A DNA stretch of 64,000 bases from Kineococcus xinjiangensis (GCF_002934625.1 NZ_PTJD01000006.1:211086-275085), one strand, 5' to 3'. Positions 52,812-61,773 are shown, counted from the first letter of the stretch. Notes: generated by a model not told the origin, from the sequence alone. A program made the numbers and translations.

Positions 52812-53249
52812 TCAGGCGGTCGTGGCGGCCCGCTCGGGCAGCAGCTCGGCGAGGAGCCGCTCGACGTGCCCGCGGATCTCGTCGCGGATCGGGCGCACCG
52901 CCTCCACGCCCTTGCCGGCGGGGTCCTCCAGCTGCCAGTCCAGGTACCGCTTGCCGGGGAAGATCGGGCAGGCGTCACCGCAGCCCATGGTGATGACGAC
53001 GTCGGAGTCCTGCACCGCCTCGGTGGTCAGGATCTTCGGGGTCTGCGCGGAGATGTCGATTCCGACCTCCGCCATCGCCTGCACCGCGGAGGGGTTGACG
53101 CTGTCCTTCGGCGCGGAGCCGGCGGAGCGGACCTCCACGGCGTCCCCGCCGAGGTGGCGCAGCCAGCCGGCGGCCATCTGGGAGCGGCCGGCGTTGTGGA
53201 CGCAGACGAACAGGACGCTGGGCTTGGCGGGCGCAGAGCTCACGGACAT
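52812..53249 (-). CDS. arsC: Arsenate reductase, low-molecular-weight phosphatase type
   Basis: 145 aa from the ATG of MSVSSAPAKP, preceded by GAGAGG. The CX5R phosphate loop is CVHNAGR (Cys16-Arg22). Extra cysteines Cys90 and Cys94 in MGCGDACPIFPG fit the redox relay of these enzymes. It reduces arsenate to arsenite with thioredoxin or mycothiol. It lies 10 nt downstream of the aquaporin gene in an arsR2-aqpS-arsC operon, so its product can leave by the aquaglyceroporin. Confidence 0.94.
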   Translation of the reverse strand: MSVSSAPAKPSVLFVCVHNAGRSQMAAGWLRHLGGDAVEVRSAGSAPKDSVNPSAVQAMAEVGIDISAQTPKILTTEAVQDSDVVITMGCGDACPIFPGKRYLDWQLEDPAGKGVEAVRPIRDEIRGHVERLLAELLPERAATTA

Positions 53250-53259
53250 GGAGAACCTC

Positions 53260-54045
53260 TCAGGAGTGACGAGCTGGACGGTCGAGGGCGGCGTGCACGG
53301 GGGCCTCGGTGGGCACCACGGCCTCACCGGCGCTCTCGCCAGCGTCGGGGTAGAGGGCCAGGACCAGCCCGGCCCCGAGGCCGGCGCCGATCACCTGGGC
53401 GAGGACGTAGCCGGGCGCCGACGCCGGGGCGATGCCCGCGAAGGTGTCGGAGAAGATCCGCCCGATGGTGACGGCGGGGTTGGCGAAGGACGTGGAGCTG
53501 GTGAACCAGTAGGCGGCGCCGATGTAGGAGGCCACCGCCGCAGCGGACAGCGCCGCCCGCCCGGAACGCGCCAGGGCGAAGATCAGCGCGATGAGGCCTG
53601 CGGTGGCGACGACCTCGCCGATCAGGTGCCCGGTGGTGATGCGCTCGGTCGTGGCGACCTGCCACACCGGCAGGTCGAACATGGCGTTGGCCAGCCACGC
53701 CCCCGCGATGCCGCCGCCGATCTGCGCGACGGCGTAGGCGGCGACGTCCGCGCCGGGCAGGCCGGTGCCGGCGCGGCGGCCGAGCAGCCAGTCGACGGCG
53801 GAGACGACGGGGTTGAAGTGGGCGCCGGAGACGGGTCCGAAGAGCAGGATCAGCACCCCGAGCCCGAAGACGGTGGTGAGGGAGTTCTCCAGCAGTTGCA
53901 GGCCCACGTCGTCCGGGGAGAGCGTCTGGGCGGCGATGCCGGAGCCGACGACGACGGCGACCAGCAGCGCGGTGCCCACGGCCTCGGCCAGCAGCCGGCG
54001 CCGCAGCGGAGGGCGCGCGGGCGCGCCGGCGGCCTGCGGGGCCAT
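53260..54045 (-). CDS. aqpS: Aquaglyceroporin, AqpS-like (arsenite exit channel)
   Basis: 261 aa, ATG overlapping the arsR2 stop. It is a six-helix MIP channel with both half-helix motifs: the first as NPV (SGAHFNPVVSAVD), the second as NPA (SFANPAVTIGR). In Sinorhizobium, AqpS with ArsC gives arsenite exit down its gradient without an ArsB pump. The same gene content here supports that function. A 20-residue polar N-terminus precedes the first helix. Confidence 0.92.
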   Translation of the reverse strand: MAPQAAGAPARPPLRRRLLAEAVGTALLVAVVVGSGIAAQTLSPDDVGLQLLENSLTTVFGLGVLILLFGPVSGAHFNPVVSAVDWLLGRRAGTGLPGADVAAYAVAQIGGGIAGAWLANAMFDLPVWQVATTERITTGHLIGEVVATAGLIALIFALARSGRAALSAAAVASYIGAAYWFTSSTSFANPAVTIGRIFSDTFAGIAPASAPGYVLAQVIGAGLGAGLVLALYPDAGESAGEAVVPTEAPVHAALDRPARHS

Positions 54046-54389
54046 CAGCAGGCTCGCCGGTCGACGTCGCCGCGACTGGCCGCCGCCATGCCGGCGACCA
54101 CCTCGGCGAGGCCGTCGAGGGCTCCGGGGCGCAGCCGGTAGTAGGTGAAGCGCCCGCACGGCTCGGTGTCCACCAGGCCGGCCTCGCGCAGCACCTTCAG
54201 GTGGTGGGAGACGAGCGTCTGCTTCGCCCCGAGGAGGTCCTGCAGGTGGGTGGTGCACAGCTGCTCGCCCGCCAGGAGGGTGAGGATGCGCCAGCGGACG
54301 GGATCGGCGACCACCTGCAGCAGCTCAGCCGTCCCCTCCTCGGCGGAGGTGCCGGCCGGTGGTTTCACATCAATGCGCGCTGGTGTCAC
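54045..54389 (-). CDS. ArsR-family repressor, second copy
   Basis: 114 aa from a GTG. The winged-helix shows LLQVVADPVRWRILTLLAGEQLCTTHLQDLLG and the HTH GAKQTLVSHHLKVLREAGL. Cysteines are at about 44 (QLCTTH), about 78 (EPCGRF) and the last residue, so the metal site differs from the first ArsR of the island. It is coupled to aqpS by ATGA. Its promoter region has direct TTGATG repeats. Confidence 0.92.
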   Translation of the reverse strand: MTPARIDVKPPAGTSAEEGTAELLQVVADPVRWRILTLLAGEQLCTTHLQDLLGAKQTLVSHHLKVLREAGLVDTEPCGRFTYYRLRPGALDGLAEVVAGMAAASRGDVDRRAC

Positions 54390-54456
54390 GCGCGCAGTGT
54401 GGCATCAACCCGGACTGGTCCGTCAATCGGGCGGGACGCGGCCCCGCAGCGGGCGG

Positions 54457-54840
54457 TCAGCGGCAGACGGCGGACTGCACCGCGTCGACGAGCTGCTGCG
54501 TCTGCTCCGGGGAGAGATCCGCGGCGGCGCCGCCGAAGAACCCCTTCGCCTCCTGCACGATCGCCGTGGTGTCCTGCCCGGCGGCCACCCGGGCGCAGAC
54601 CTCCGCCGCACCCCGCGCCAGCGCCTGGGGATCGGCGGCCACCTCGGGGGCGACGCCCTCGACGTCCTTCGCGAGCTGCTCGAGGCGTTCACCCGAGGGC
54701 ATCTCCACCGCGGGCAGGGAGGGCGCGTCCGGCAGGGCACTGGTGGCCTCCGAGGCGGACCGGGCGGCGTCCTCGGCGGCGCTGCACCCCGCGAGGAGAC
54801 CGGCGAGGAGGAGGGCGGCGGGCCAGCGCGAAGCAGTCAT
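54457..54840 (-). CDS. Small lipoprotein of unknown function
   Basis: 127 aa. The signal MTASRWPAALLLAGLLAGCS has the lipobox LAGC with Cys19. The mature part is Ala/Glu-rich and helical, with LEQLAKDVEGVAPEVAADP and SPEQTQQLVDAVQSAVC; two cysteines could form a disulfide. I do not recognise the family. A GGGG site precedes the ATG. Confidence 0.75.
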   Translation of the reverse strand: MTASRWPAALLLAGLLAGCSAAEDAARSASEATSALPDAPSLPAVEMPSGERLEQLAKDVEGVAPEVAADPQALARGAAEVCARVAAGQDTTAIVQEAKGFFGGAAADLSPEQTQQLVDAVQSAVCR

Positions 54841-55250
54841 CGCCCCATCATCGACCCCACCGCACGAGTCCTCACCTCCAACGCCGGCCGGTCGGCCGGG
54901 TCGCTGACCGACGCGTAGGGCTTCCCCTCCCGCGGCGCCGGCCAGCGACGGGGCGACGCTACCGAAACCGCGCCCCCGCGTCGAACTGGTGTTCGAAGAA
55001 CGCGGGTTCCACTGCTTGCCCGGGTGGCGGAGCGGCCGTATCGTCATCCCCGCCGCGGCCCCGAGGGAGGCCCGGCCACCACCGCACATCGAGGTCGCGG
55101 ACGCTCTCCCGCCGACTCGCCCCGGGGTGCGCACTCCCCCACCGGTTCGTCCTCGTCGCCCTGCCGGAGGGCACAGCACGCCCCTGCCCACCTCACCGGC
55201 GAGGTGGGCGCTGGAACACCCCCCGCCCAGCACGACGAGGAGGTTCGATC
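54841..55250. other. 410-bp divergent intergenic region
   Basis: It separates the lipoprotein gene and the HATPase-like gene. It contains the LexA-like palindrome at 54981-54996. I see no gene, and no other strong element, in the rest. Confidence 0.45.
54981..54996. promoter_or_regulatory. Candidate SOS box (LexA-type)
   Basis: The perfect palindrome tcgaac-tggt-gttcga fits the Gram-positive/actinobacterial LexA consensus CGAAC-N4-GTTCG. It lies 141 bp before the lipoprotein start and 255 bp before the HATPase-like start. Confidence 0.5.
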
Positions 55251-55631
55251 GTGAGCGTGGACACCCGCGCCGCGGACCGGGTCCGCATCGACCCGGCCCC
55301 CGGCGCCCACGGCCTGGCGCAGGCACGGCGGTTCCTCGGCCGCTACGCCCAGCAGTCCGGTTTCGCCCAGGAGCGCGCCGACGACCTCGTGCAGGCCGCG
55401 GCGGAACTGATGGCCGTGGGCGGGGGACCCCACCGGGTCACCGCCGTCGCCGTCCGGCAGCACCGGGGCCACCTGACCGTCCTCGTCGACCTCGACGGGC
55501 TGGATCGCGTCGACGTCGCCGACGAGGCGGCCGAGCTGCTGAACGGGCTGAGCCGGGAGTGGGGCTGGCGCAGGCTGCCGGGCCGCACGCAGGTGTGGTG
55601 CGACGTGTCGGCCCAGGAGGCGCAGGCCTGA
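55251..55631 (+). CDS. HATPase-like (anti-sigma/SpoIIAB type) protein, degenerate
   Basis: 126 aa from a GTG with GAGGAGG upstream. The order LAQARRFLGRYAQQSGF, DDLVQAAAELMAVGGGP, LTVLVDLDGLDRVD, LNGLSREWGWRRLPGRTQVWCDV follows the HATPase_c fold of RsbW-like regulators (N-box like region, then the terminal strand). The N-box Asn is absent and reads LMAVG, so ATP binding may be weak. Probably a regulatory partner of an unseen anti-anti-sigma. Confidence 0.65.
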   Translation: MSVDTRAADRVRIDPAPGAHGLAQARRFLGRYAQQSGFAQERADDLVQAAAELMAVGGGPHRVTAVAVRQHRGHLTVLVDLDGLDRVDVADEAAELLNGLSREWGWRRLPGRTQVWCDVSAQEAQA

Positions 55632-55674
55632 GAGCAGCCGGAGGGGCAGCGACCACCACGCCGGTGGGGGCGCG

Positions 55675-56460
55675 TCAGCGGCTCGGCCCGTCGTAGCCGA
55701 TGTGGAGGAAGCCGTCGTCGGCGCCGATCAGCCGACCACCCACGGCGGCCATCGCCTCGGCTTCCTCCGCGAGGCCCTCGTAGGCGGTCGCGGCCTGCAG
55801 CAGGTCGGCTGCCCCGTCGGCGGCATGCTGGAACGAGAGCACCTCCCGAGTCCGCACCAGCGCACCGTCGACGACGGCGTGCACCCGCAGCGCGCTCCCG
55901 TCGGCGACCAGGTCGAAGCCCGGGCCGACGCGGGCCGCGCCGACGGCCCACCGCCCGGCGGTGACGTCCTGGGACGCCGCCTGCCGGGCGATCTCCGCGA
56001 GGACGTCGACGGGGACCTCGGGCCCACCCACCTGCTCGAGCGATCGCCCCGTCCACAGCAGGACCGCGGTGCGGGGCGCCGCGGCGCTGTCGAGGGGCTC
56101 CTCCCCTGCGACGGCGGGCTCCTGGACCACCCTCAGGCGCCATCCGGGAACCGCCGGGCCCGCTCCGGGCGGAACCCCGTGAAGGCCGGGCGGAACCCCG
56201 TGAGGGCCGGGCGCCCGTCGGGCCCGCTGGCGGCGGGACGCACGGGCGGCGACCAGGTGACCGTTGAGCATCGGTTCCACGAGCCACCAGCCCGCGCCGT
56301 GCGCGGAGCGCAGCTCGGCGGCCAGCTCCCGCAGCAGCGCCGCGGCCCCGGGCAGGGCGGTCGCGCAGTCCATCTGCCACCGGTGCCGGACGTGGTGCTC
56401 GGAGCCCTTCCACGGCGACGGCGGCCGGGGCACGGTGTCGTGCTCAGTCATCACGCACAT
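55675..56460 (-). CDS. Conserved hypothetical protein with Gly/Pro repeat
   Basis: 261 aa from an ATG with GGAGG 7 nt upstream. A helical N-terminal part (MDCATALPGAAALLRELAAELRS) leads to a repeat HGVPPG-LHGVPPG at about 85-100, encoded by a 23-bp tandem duplication near 56167-56212. The second half has VLLWTGRSLEQVGGPEVPVDVLAEIA, LRVHAVVDGALVRTREVLSFQHAADGA and GFLHIGYDG. I do not recognise the family. Converges on the HATPase-like gene. Confidence 0.65.
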   Translation of the reverse strand: MCVMTEHDTVPRPPSPWKGSEHHVRHRWQMDCATALPGAAALLRELAAELRSAHGAGWWLVEPMLNGHLVAARASRRQRARRAPGPHGVPPGLHGVPPGAGPAVPGWRLRVVQEPAVAGEEPLDSAAAPRTAVLLWTGRSLEQVGGPEVPVDVLAEIARQAASQDVTAGRWAVGAARVGPGFDLVADGSALRVHAVVDGALVRTREVLSFQHAADGAADLLQAATAYEGLAEEAEAMAAVGGRLIGADDGFLHIGYDGPSR

Positions 56461-56633
56461 GCTGCAACCTCCTGGCGCGAGGGGCCGACAGCCCGGCGGG
56501 TGAGCGACAGCGACCGCTGTCGGGCCGGCACCGGGTGGGGCTCCTGCGCACAGTCAGGGCGGGCGGGGTTCCCCAGGGAGGGGTCCAGCGCCAGCGTGCC
56601 CATGCTGACACAGACGGCGGCCGCACGAGGCGC

Positions 56634-57101
56634 TCAGCGGAGGAGGTGGAGCCGGTGCACGACGACGTCCAGCGGAAGGGTGGTGTCGATCTCCAGGGTG
56701 GCCGTGCGGCGCAGCAGGGGCTCGACCTCGGCGATGTGCCGGAGGACGAGTGCCCGCTCGGCGGGGTCCTTGCCGTAGTCGTTGGTGGTGCGCTCGGCGA
56801 TCCGCTCCAGCAGGACGGAGGCGGGAGCGCTGAGCAGGACGACGTGCTCGAACAGGGGGTAGAAGCGCCCCTGGTTGCTCTTGCAGCCGGCGACGAACAA
56901 CGAGCCGCCGCGGTGCCCGGTCAGCAGCCCGGTGATGGCCTCCTCGCGCCACACCCAGTCCGCGCGGCCGTGCTCGTCGGTGGTCCACCGGCTCCACGCG
57001 TCGCTGTCGGTGTCGACGACGCGGTGCCCCAGGGCAGCCAGCCGCGTCAGCACCGTGGACTTCCCCGTCCCCGACATCCCGGTGATCAGCACCCGCAGCA
57101 C
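56634..57101 (-). CDS. P-loop kinase/ATPase of the shikimate-kinase-like AAA type
   Basis: 155 aa from a GTG. The Walker A motif is ITGMSGTGKSTVLTRLAALG at 6-25. An acidic substrate region follows (DTDSDAWSRWTTDEHGRADWVW), then LFEHVVLLSAPASVLLERIAERTTNDYGK, which looks like the lid Arg region. The size suits small-molecule kinases. Without a known substrate, only the fold is safe. Confidence 0.8.
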   Translation of the reverse strand: MLRVLITGMSGTGKSTVLTRLAALGHRVVDTDSDAWSRWTTDEHGRADWVWREEAITGLLTGHRGGSLFVAGCKSNQGRFYPLFEHVVLLSAPASVLLERIAERTTNDYGKDPAERALVLRHIAEVEPLLRRTATLEIDTTLPLDVVVHRLHLLR

Positions 57102-57250
57102 GCCGCGACCCTACGGCCGGCCGGCCTGCGCCGAGGAGTGACCGTCCACGGCGAGCCGAGGTCCGGCACCGACGGGTCCGCCCCGGGGTCGGCCGGGCTC
57201 AGCCGCTCCCGGAGAGCGGGGCGTCGCGGTCACGATCCGCGGGGCAGGAG

Positions 57251-58858
57251 CTAGTCGGCGCCCATGACGGGTAGCAGTTCGACGTCCGGGTGGGCCCGCT
57301 GGAAGGTCCCCAGCCGCCACTCGTCGAGGAAGAGCGCCAGCGCCTGCCCGTCGCTGCGGACGACGAGTTCGCTGCCTCGTCCGGAGTCGATCAGCGTGGC
57401 GTGGCGGGTGTCGACGCGGCGGGCGACGGAGTAGGGCAGGGGGTCGATCTGCAGCGGGGCGTGGAACTCGTGCGCCATGCGGTGGACGGCCACCTCGTAC
57501 TGCAGGGGCCCCACCGCCGCCAGCACGGGCTCGCCGTGGCCTCGTCGGTCGGAGTGCAGCACCTGCACCACCCCCTCGGCGTCCAGCGCGGCCAGGCCCT
57601 GGCGGAACTGCTTGGCCTTGCCGAGGTCGAGGGCCCGGGCCGCGCCGAAGTGCTCCGGGGCGAAGGCGGGGATGGGCGGGAAGGCGACGACCGGCGCCTG
57701 GGCGAGGGTGTCCCCGACCTGGATGTGGGTGGCGTTGACCAGGCCGATGACGTCACCGGGCCAGGCCTCGTCCACGGTCTGGCGGTCCGAGCCGAAGACG
57801 GTCTGGACGTGCTTGAGCACCAGCGGGCGCTGGGTCCGGGCGTTGACGACGGTCATGCCGCGCTGGAAGCAGCCGGAGTGGATGCGGGCGAAGGCGAGGC
57901 GGTCGCGGTGGGCGGGGTTCATCCCCGCCTGGATCTTGAAGATCTGCGCGCTGAAGGGATCGTCCACCTCGCGGGACCCGCCGCCGGTGACGCGCTGCGC
58001 GGTAGGGGCCGGCGCCAGCTCGGCCAGGGCGTCCAGCACCTGGGCGACGCCGAAGTTGACGACAGCCGCGGTGAACAGCACCGGGGTGCTCTCGTGGCCC
58101 AGGAACGCCTCCCGGTCGTGCTCGCCACCGGAGACGGCGAGCAGCTCGGCCTCCTCCTGCGCCTGCGCCCACGCCGCACCCTCCTCCCGTGCGGCGGTGG
58201 CGGCGTCCATCCGCTCGCTCAGCGCCAGGCTGGCGCCGCCGGGGGTGCGGGTGAAGCGCACGTAGTCCCCGCGGCGGGTGTCGAGCAGGCCCCGGAAGTC
58301 CCCGGCGATCCCGACCGGCCAGTTCAGCGGCGTCGGGCGCAGGCCGGTCGCGGCGGCGATGTCGTCGAGGACGGCGAGGGCCTCCAGGCCCGGGCGGTCC
58401 CACTTGTTGACGACGGTGATGACGGGGATGCGCCGATGACGGCACACCTCGAAGAGCTTGCGCGTCTGCCGTTCCATGCCACGCGCCGCGTCGACCAGCA
58501 TGATCGCGCTGTCCACGGCGGCGAGGACCCGGTAGGTGTCCTCGGAGAAGTCGGCGTGACCAGGGGTGTCCAGCACGTTGAGGACGTGGCCCTCGTGGTG
58601 CAGCTGCAGCACCGCGGAGCTGATGGAGATCCCGCGGGCCTTCTCCATCTCCTGCCAGTCCGAGACCACTCCGGCGCGCCCGGCCTTGCCGTGGACGTGG
58701 CCGGCCTGCCGGATGGCGTGCGCGTGCAGCGCCAGGGCCTCGGTGAGCGTGGACTTGCCCGCGTCCGGGTGGCTGATGATCGCCAGCGTGCGGCGTCGCG
58801 CCGCCTCGCTCGCCACACCCACCTGGACGTCGTGGGGGGCGTCCGGTCCTCGGCTCAT
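57251..58858 (-). CDS. prfC: Peptide chain release factor 3
   Basis: 535 aa with GAGGAGATC before the ATG. RF3 is the GTPase that removes RF1/RF2 from the ribosome. G1 is ISHPDAGKSTLTE (Ser in place of the usual Thr after Lys), then RGISISSAVLQ, DTPGHADFSEDTYR (Ala where most have Glu) and NKWDRPG. The C-terminal RF3 domain ends with DEWRLGTFQRAHPDVELLPV. The P-loop and G3 changes are mild. Present as a single gene. Confidence 0.95.
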   Translation of the reverse strand: MSRGPDAPHDVQVGVASEAARRRTLAIISHPDAGKSTLTEALALHAHAIRQAGHVHGKAGRAGVVSDWQEMEKARGISISSAVLQLHHEGHVLNVLDTPGHADFSEDTYRVLAAVDSAIMLVDAARGMERQTRKLFEVCRHRRIPVITVVNKWDRPGLEALAVLDDIAAATGLRPTPLNWPVGIAGDFRGLLDTRRGDYVRFTRTPGGASLALSERMDAATAAREEGAAWAQAQEEAELLAVSGGEHDREAFLGHESTPVLFTAAVVNFGVAQVLDALAELAPAPTAQRVTGGGSREVDDPFSAQIFKIQAGMNPAHRDRLAFARIHSGCFQRGMTVVNARTQRPLVLKHVQTVFGSDRQTVDEAWPGDVIGLVNATHIQVGDTLAQAPVVAFPPIPAFAPEHFGAARALDLGKAKQFRQGLAALDAEGVVQVLHSDRRGHGEPVLAAVGPLQYEVAVHRMAHEFHAPLQIDPLPYSVARRVDTRHATLIDSGRGSELVVRSDGQALALFLDEWRLGTFQRAHPDVELLPVMGAD

Positions 58859-59027
58859 GCCGCGATCTCCTCAGGCCGAGTGGCTAGCACGACAACTCTA
58901 GTCTCGGCCGGGAGCAGGCTCGTCACGGGCGACGGCGCCCCCCTCCCCCGACAGGACGCGCCACCACTGACCGGCCCGCTCGGCACGCTCGCCGCACCGA
59001 GCCCCACGGACAAGACACGGACTCCCC

Positions 59028-59057
59028 TTGCCATCCCACAGGATGGTCGTAGGATGG
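59028..59057 (+). promoter_or_regulatory. Promoter and overlapping operator of the RHH/esterase pair
   Basis: TTGCCA (59028-59033), 16 bp, TAGGAT (59050-59055). Overlapping it is ccatcc-caca-ggatgg (59031-59046), a perfect dyad, plus another ggatgg at 59052-59057. This is the geometry expected for autoregulation by the ribbon-helix-helix protein encoded next. Confidence 0.55.
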
Positions 59058-59080
59058 TGGACACAGGGAAGGGGTGCTCG

Positions 59081-59476
59081 ATGGCCGAGGTCGAGAAGAG
59101 CGAGAAGATCACCATCAACCTCGGGTTGGTCGACCTCGGCCAGATCGACCTCCTGGTCGACGAGGGCTTCTACGCCAACCGCACGGACTTCATCCGGACA
59201 GCCATCCGCCGCCAACTCGACAGCCGAGCCTCGGCGGTGAACGACACCGTGGAACGCAGAGCGCTCACGCTCGGCACCCGGCACCTCAGCCGCGGCGAAC
59301 TCGAGGCGCTGCGGGACGCCGGGCGGCAGATCGAGCTGCGGGTCCTCGGGCTGGCCACCATCGCCGACGACGTCAGCCCGGAACTGGCCCTTGCCACGAT
59401 CGCGTCGGTGGAGGTCCTCGGCGCCTTCCGGGCGCCACGAGCGGTGAAGACCGCACTGGCCCCCCGCATCACCTGA
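59081..59476 (+). CDS. CopG-family ribbon-helix-helix regulator
   Basis: 131 aa from the ATG of MAEVEKSEKITINLG, preceded by GAAGGGG; an ATG nine codons earlier is possible. The RHH core is KITINLGLVDLGQIDLLVDEG followed by FYANRTDFIRTAIRRQLDS. The C-terminal half (LSRGELEALRDAGRQIELRV, ALATIASVEVLGAFRA) is a likely dimer or sensor helix bundle. It is followed by the esterase gene after 99 bp; such pairs occur in other bacteria. It likely represses its own promoter. Confidence 0.88.
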   Translation: MAEVEKSEKITINLGLVDLGQIDLLVDEGFYANRTDFIRTAIRRQLDSRASAVNDTVERRALTLGTRHLSRGELEALRDAGRQIELRVLGLATIADDVSPELALATIASVEVLGAFRAPRAVKTALAPRIT

Positions 59477-59575
59477 CACCGCGCGCGGCACCCCGCGACG
59501 GCGCACGAACCACTGCAGTACGGCACGGCCGCCCGGCCGGCGCCGAGGTTCCACCTGCCCCCGAAGGGGGATCCC

Positions 59576-60871
59576 ATGGACGACAACCACACCACGGGCA
59601 TGCCCGAAGCACTGCGCCTCATCCGCGCGGGGCGCCTCGACGAGGCCACCGCGATCCTGCAGCGCACCCTCGGCTCGGGGCTCCCCGCCCCGGCGACCGG
59701 CGCGACGCGCGGTGGAACGGCAGGTTCCGCTCCGCGGTCCACCGGCCTGCTCCGAGGTGGTCGACGCGGACCCGGCACCGGACAGGCCCCACCCCAGGTG
59801 GGCGGCCTGCTCGACAGGCTCCGCGGCGCGCCGGGTCCGGGCACCGCCCCGGCCGGCTCGACCGGCGGCGGCCCGTCCGGCCCGTCCGGCCCACTGGGCA
59901 ACCTCCCCGGCTTGAGCAACCTCCCCGGCTTGAGCAACCTTCCGGGCATGGGCAACCTTCCGGGCATGGGCAACCTCCCCGGCACGGGCGCTGGAGGTTC
60001 TGCGGCGGCCGCAGTGGCGGCCGCGGCCCCCGGCGGCGAGATCCGTCACCTCAGCCACACCGAGGCGGCCGGCACCCGCAGCTACGACCTCTACATCCCC
60101 ACCGGCTACACCGGTGCACCCGTGCCGCTGGTCGTGATGCTGCACGGCGGCAAGCAGAACGCCCTCGACTGCGCCGCGGGTACCCGCATGAACGACCTCG
60201 CCGAGCAGCAGACCTTCCTCGTCGCCTACCCGGAGCAACCCACCTCGGCCAACGCCGGCGGCTACTGGAACTGGTTCAACCCGGCCGACCAGCAGGCCGG
60301 AGCCGGTGAGCCCTCGATCATCGCCGGCATCACCCGGCAGGTGATGGCCGAGCACCACGTCGACCCGGACCGCGTCTTCGTCGCCGGCCTGTCGGCGGGC
60401 GGGGCGATGGCTGCGGTGATGGCCGCGACCCATCCGCAGCTGTACGCCGGGGTCGGGGTGCACTCCGGGCTCGCCTACGGCGCCGCGCGTGACGTCGGAT
60501 CGGCGTTCGCGGCGATGCGCAGCGGCGGTTCCCCCCTCCCGGGTGGACGGGTGCCGTTGATCGTGTTCCACGGCGACGCCGACGGCCTCGTGACGCCGGT
60601 GAACGCCGAGAGGCTCATCACCGCCCGCCTCGCGACGGCCACCAGCCCCGTCTCCACCACCAGTGAGCGCGACGAGCGATCCGAGCGCGCAGCCACCCGC
60701 ACCACCTACGCCACCGCCGACGGTGCCGTCGTCGCCGAGTCGTGGATCGTGCACGGCGGTGGGCACGCCTGGTACGGAGGGAGCCCGGTGGGGTCGTGCA
60801 CCGACCCCATGGGTCCCGACGCATCCGCGGAGATGGTCCGGTTCTTCCTGGCCCACGGTCGCCGCTCCTGA
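59576..60871 (+). CDS. PHB-depolymerase-family esterase with repeat linker
   Basis: 431 aa with AAGGGG 8 nt before the ATG. After an N-terminal helix ([23 protein letters not shown]) and a Gly/Pro-rich region comes a linker of five NLPG repeats (residues about 109-133). The alpha/beta hydrolase domain runs from about 155: [18 protein letters not shown], lipase box [21 protein letters not shown], Asp in FHGDADGLV, and His in GGGHAWYGG. There is no signal peptide. It cleaves polyhydroxyalkanoate- or feruloyl-type esters; the substrate is open. Confidence 0.9.
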   Translation: MDDNHTTGMPEALRLIRAGRLDEATAILQRTLGSGLPAPATGATRGGTAGSAPRSTGLLRGGRRGPGTGQAPPQVGGLLDRLRGAPGPGTAPAGSTGGGPSGPSGPLGNLPGLSNLPGLSNLPGMGNLPGMGNLPGTGAGGSAAAAVAAAAPGGEIRHLSHTEAAGTRSYDLYIPTGYTGAPVPLVVMLHGGKQNALDCAAGTRMNDLAEQQTFLVAYPEQPTSANAGGYWNWFNPADQQAGAGEPSIIAGITRQVMAEHHVDPDRVFVAGLSAGGAMAAVMAATHPQLYAGVGVHSGLAYGAARDVGSAFAAMRSGGSPLPGGRVPLIVFHGDADGLVTPVNAERLITARLATATSPVSTTSERDERSERAATRTTYATADGAVVAESWIVHGGGHAWYGGSPVGSCTDPMGPDASAEMVRFFLAHGRRS

Positions 60872-60969
60872 CGTGCAGACGGCAGGGGCGGGACGACGGA
60901 CCACCCGGCGGTCGGTCGTCCCGCCTGCGGCACAACGGGTCCGGTGAGCGCACCCCGCCGGCGGATCGC

Positions 60970-61008
60970 CCGGCAGGAACCCGGGCATGGGGCTCGGGTT
61001 CCTGCCGG
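60970..61008 (+). terminator. Hairpin terminator after the esterase (14-bp stem)
   Basis: Arms 60970-60983 and 60995-61008 are perfect complements with an 11-nt loop. A third, unpaired copy of the same arm sequence (ggcaggaacccggg) follows at 61015-61028, so alternative folds exist. Confidence 0.7.
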
Positions 61009-61042
61009 CGAATGGCAGGAACCCGGGTGGTCGAACTCCCGG

Positions 61043-61495
61043 TCAAGTGCCGATGAACGGGCCCGGCGGGAACCCGAAGGCCGCCATGCGCTCGGAGGTG
61101 AACACCACCACGACCTCGTCCCCGATCACCGCCGCCCCATCGTCGCCCGGGCACAGCGGATGGCCCGCGACGAGCCAGACGGGCCCCGCGTCGACGTCGA
61201 GACGGATGGCCACCGGGACGTCACGCTCGATGCGGGGATGCACCACCCGACCGTCCGAGGTGGTGACGGGTCCGAACGCGACGTGCCACCAGAAGCAGTT
61301 CACCGCCCGGACCGCCGAACCGACGCGAGGCTCCCAGTGCGGGTGCGGGTCGACCCGCCACCGGTCGATCCCCTCGCCGCCCCTCGCGCACCTGTCGGCC
61401 ATGGGGGTCGGGAACGTCTCGTTGCCGTAGAGGTAGAACCTCATGGTCGACGCCACGGCCACCGGCCCGCCATCGGTGACGAGGCTCAGGCCCAC
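61043..61495 (-). CDS. Hypothetical protein
   Basis: 150 aa from a GTG with GGGGAC upstream; an ATG at 61444 would give 133 aa but has no ribosome site. It reads as a beta-rich soluble protein with SLVTDGGPVAVASTMRFYLY, GSAVRAVNCFWWHVAFGP and VWLVAGHPLCPGDDGAAVIGDEVVVVF. No family recognised. It lies between the esterase terminator and the beta-helix gene's terminator. Confidence 0.6.
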   Translation of the reverse strand: MGLSLVTDGGPVAVASTMRFYLYGNETFPTPMADRCARGGEGIDRWRVDPHPHWEPRVGSAVRAVNCFWWHVAFGPVTTSDGRVVHPRIERDVPVAIRLDVDAGPVWLVAGHPLCPGDDGAAVIGDEVVVVFTSERMAAFGFPPGPFIGT

Positions 61496-61734
61496 GAGTC
61501 CCCGGATCCCGTCACGTCAGCCACCAGCTCATCCTGCACCGGAGCGACCGCCTCGGCGCCGGAGACGGAGGCTGGTCGCCCGCGGTGGATGCACCCCAGG
61601 AGTCGACGGAGGAACCGTGCCCCTGCCCGAGGCCGCCGCCCGGGACGCCCGCGCAAGCGCGGTCGGCAGGGCCTCGGGCCCCTCAACTGCTCCCCCGACA
61701 GCGACGTGGACACGGCACCCCGCCGAGACCTCGT

Positions 61735-61773
61735 GCCGGGTGGGGCGCGTCGCCGTGACGCGCCCCACCCGGC
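61735..61773 (-). terminator. Hairpin terminator of the beta-helix gene (17-bp perfect stem)
   Basis: Arms 61735-61751 and 61757-61773 are perfect complements with loop gccgt, 19 nt after the beta-helix stop on the minus strand. Confidence 0.85.
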
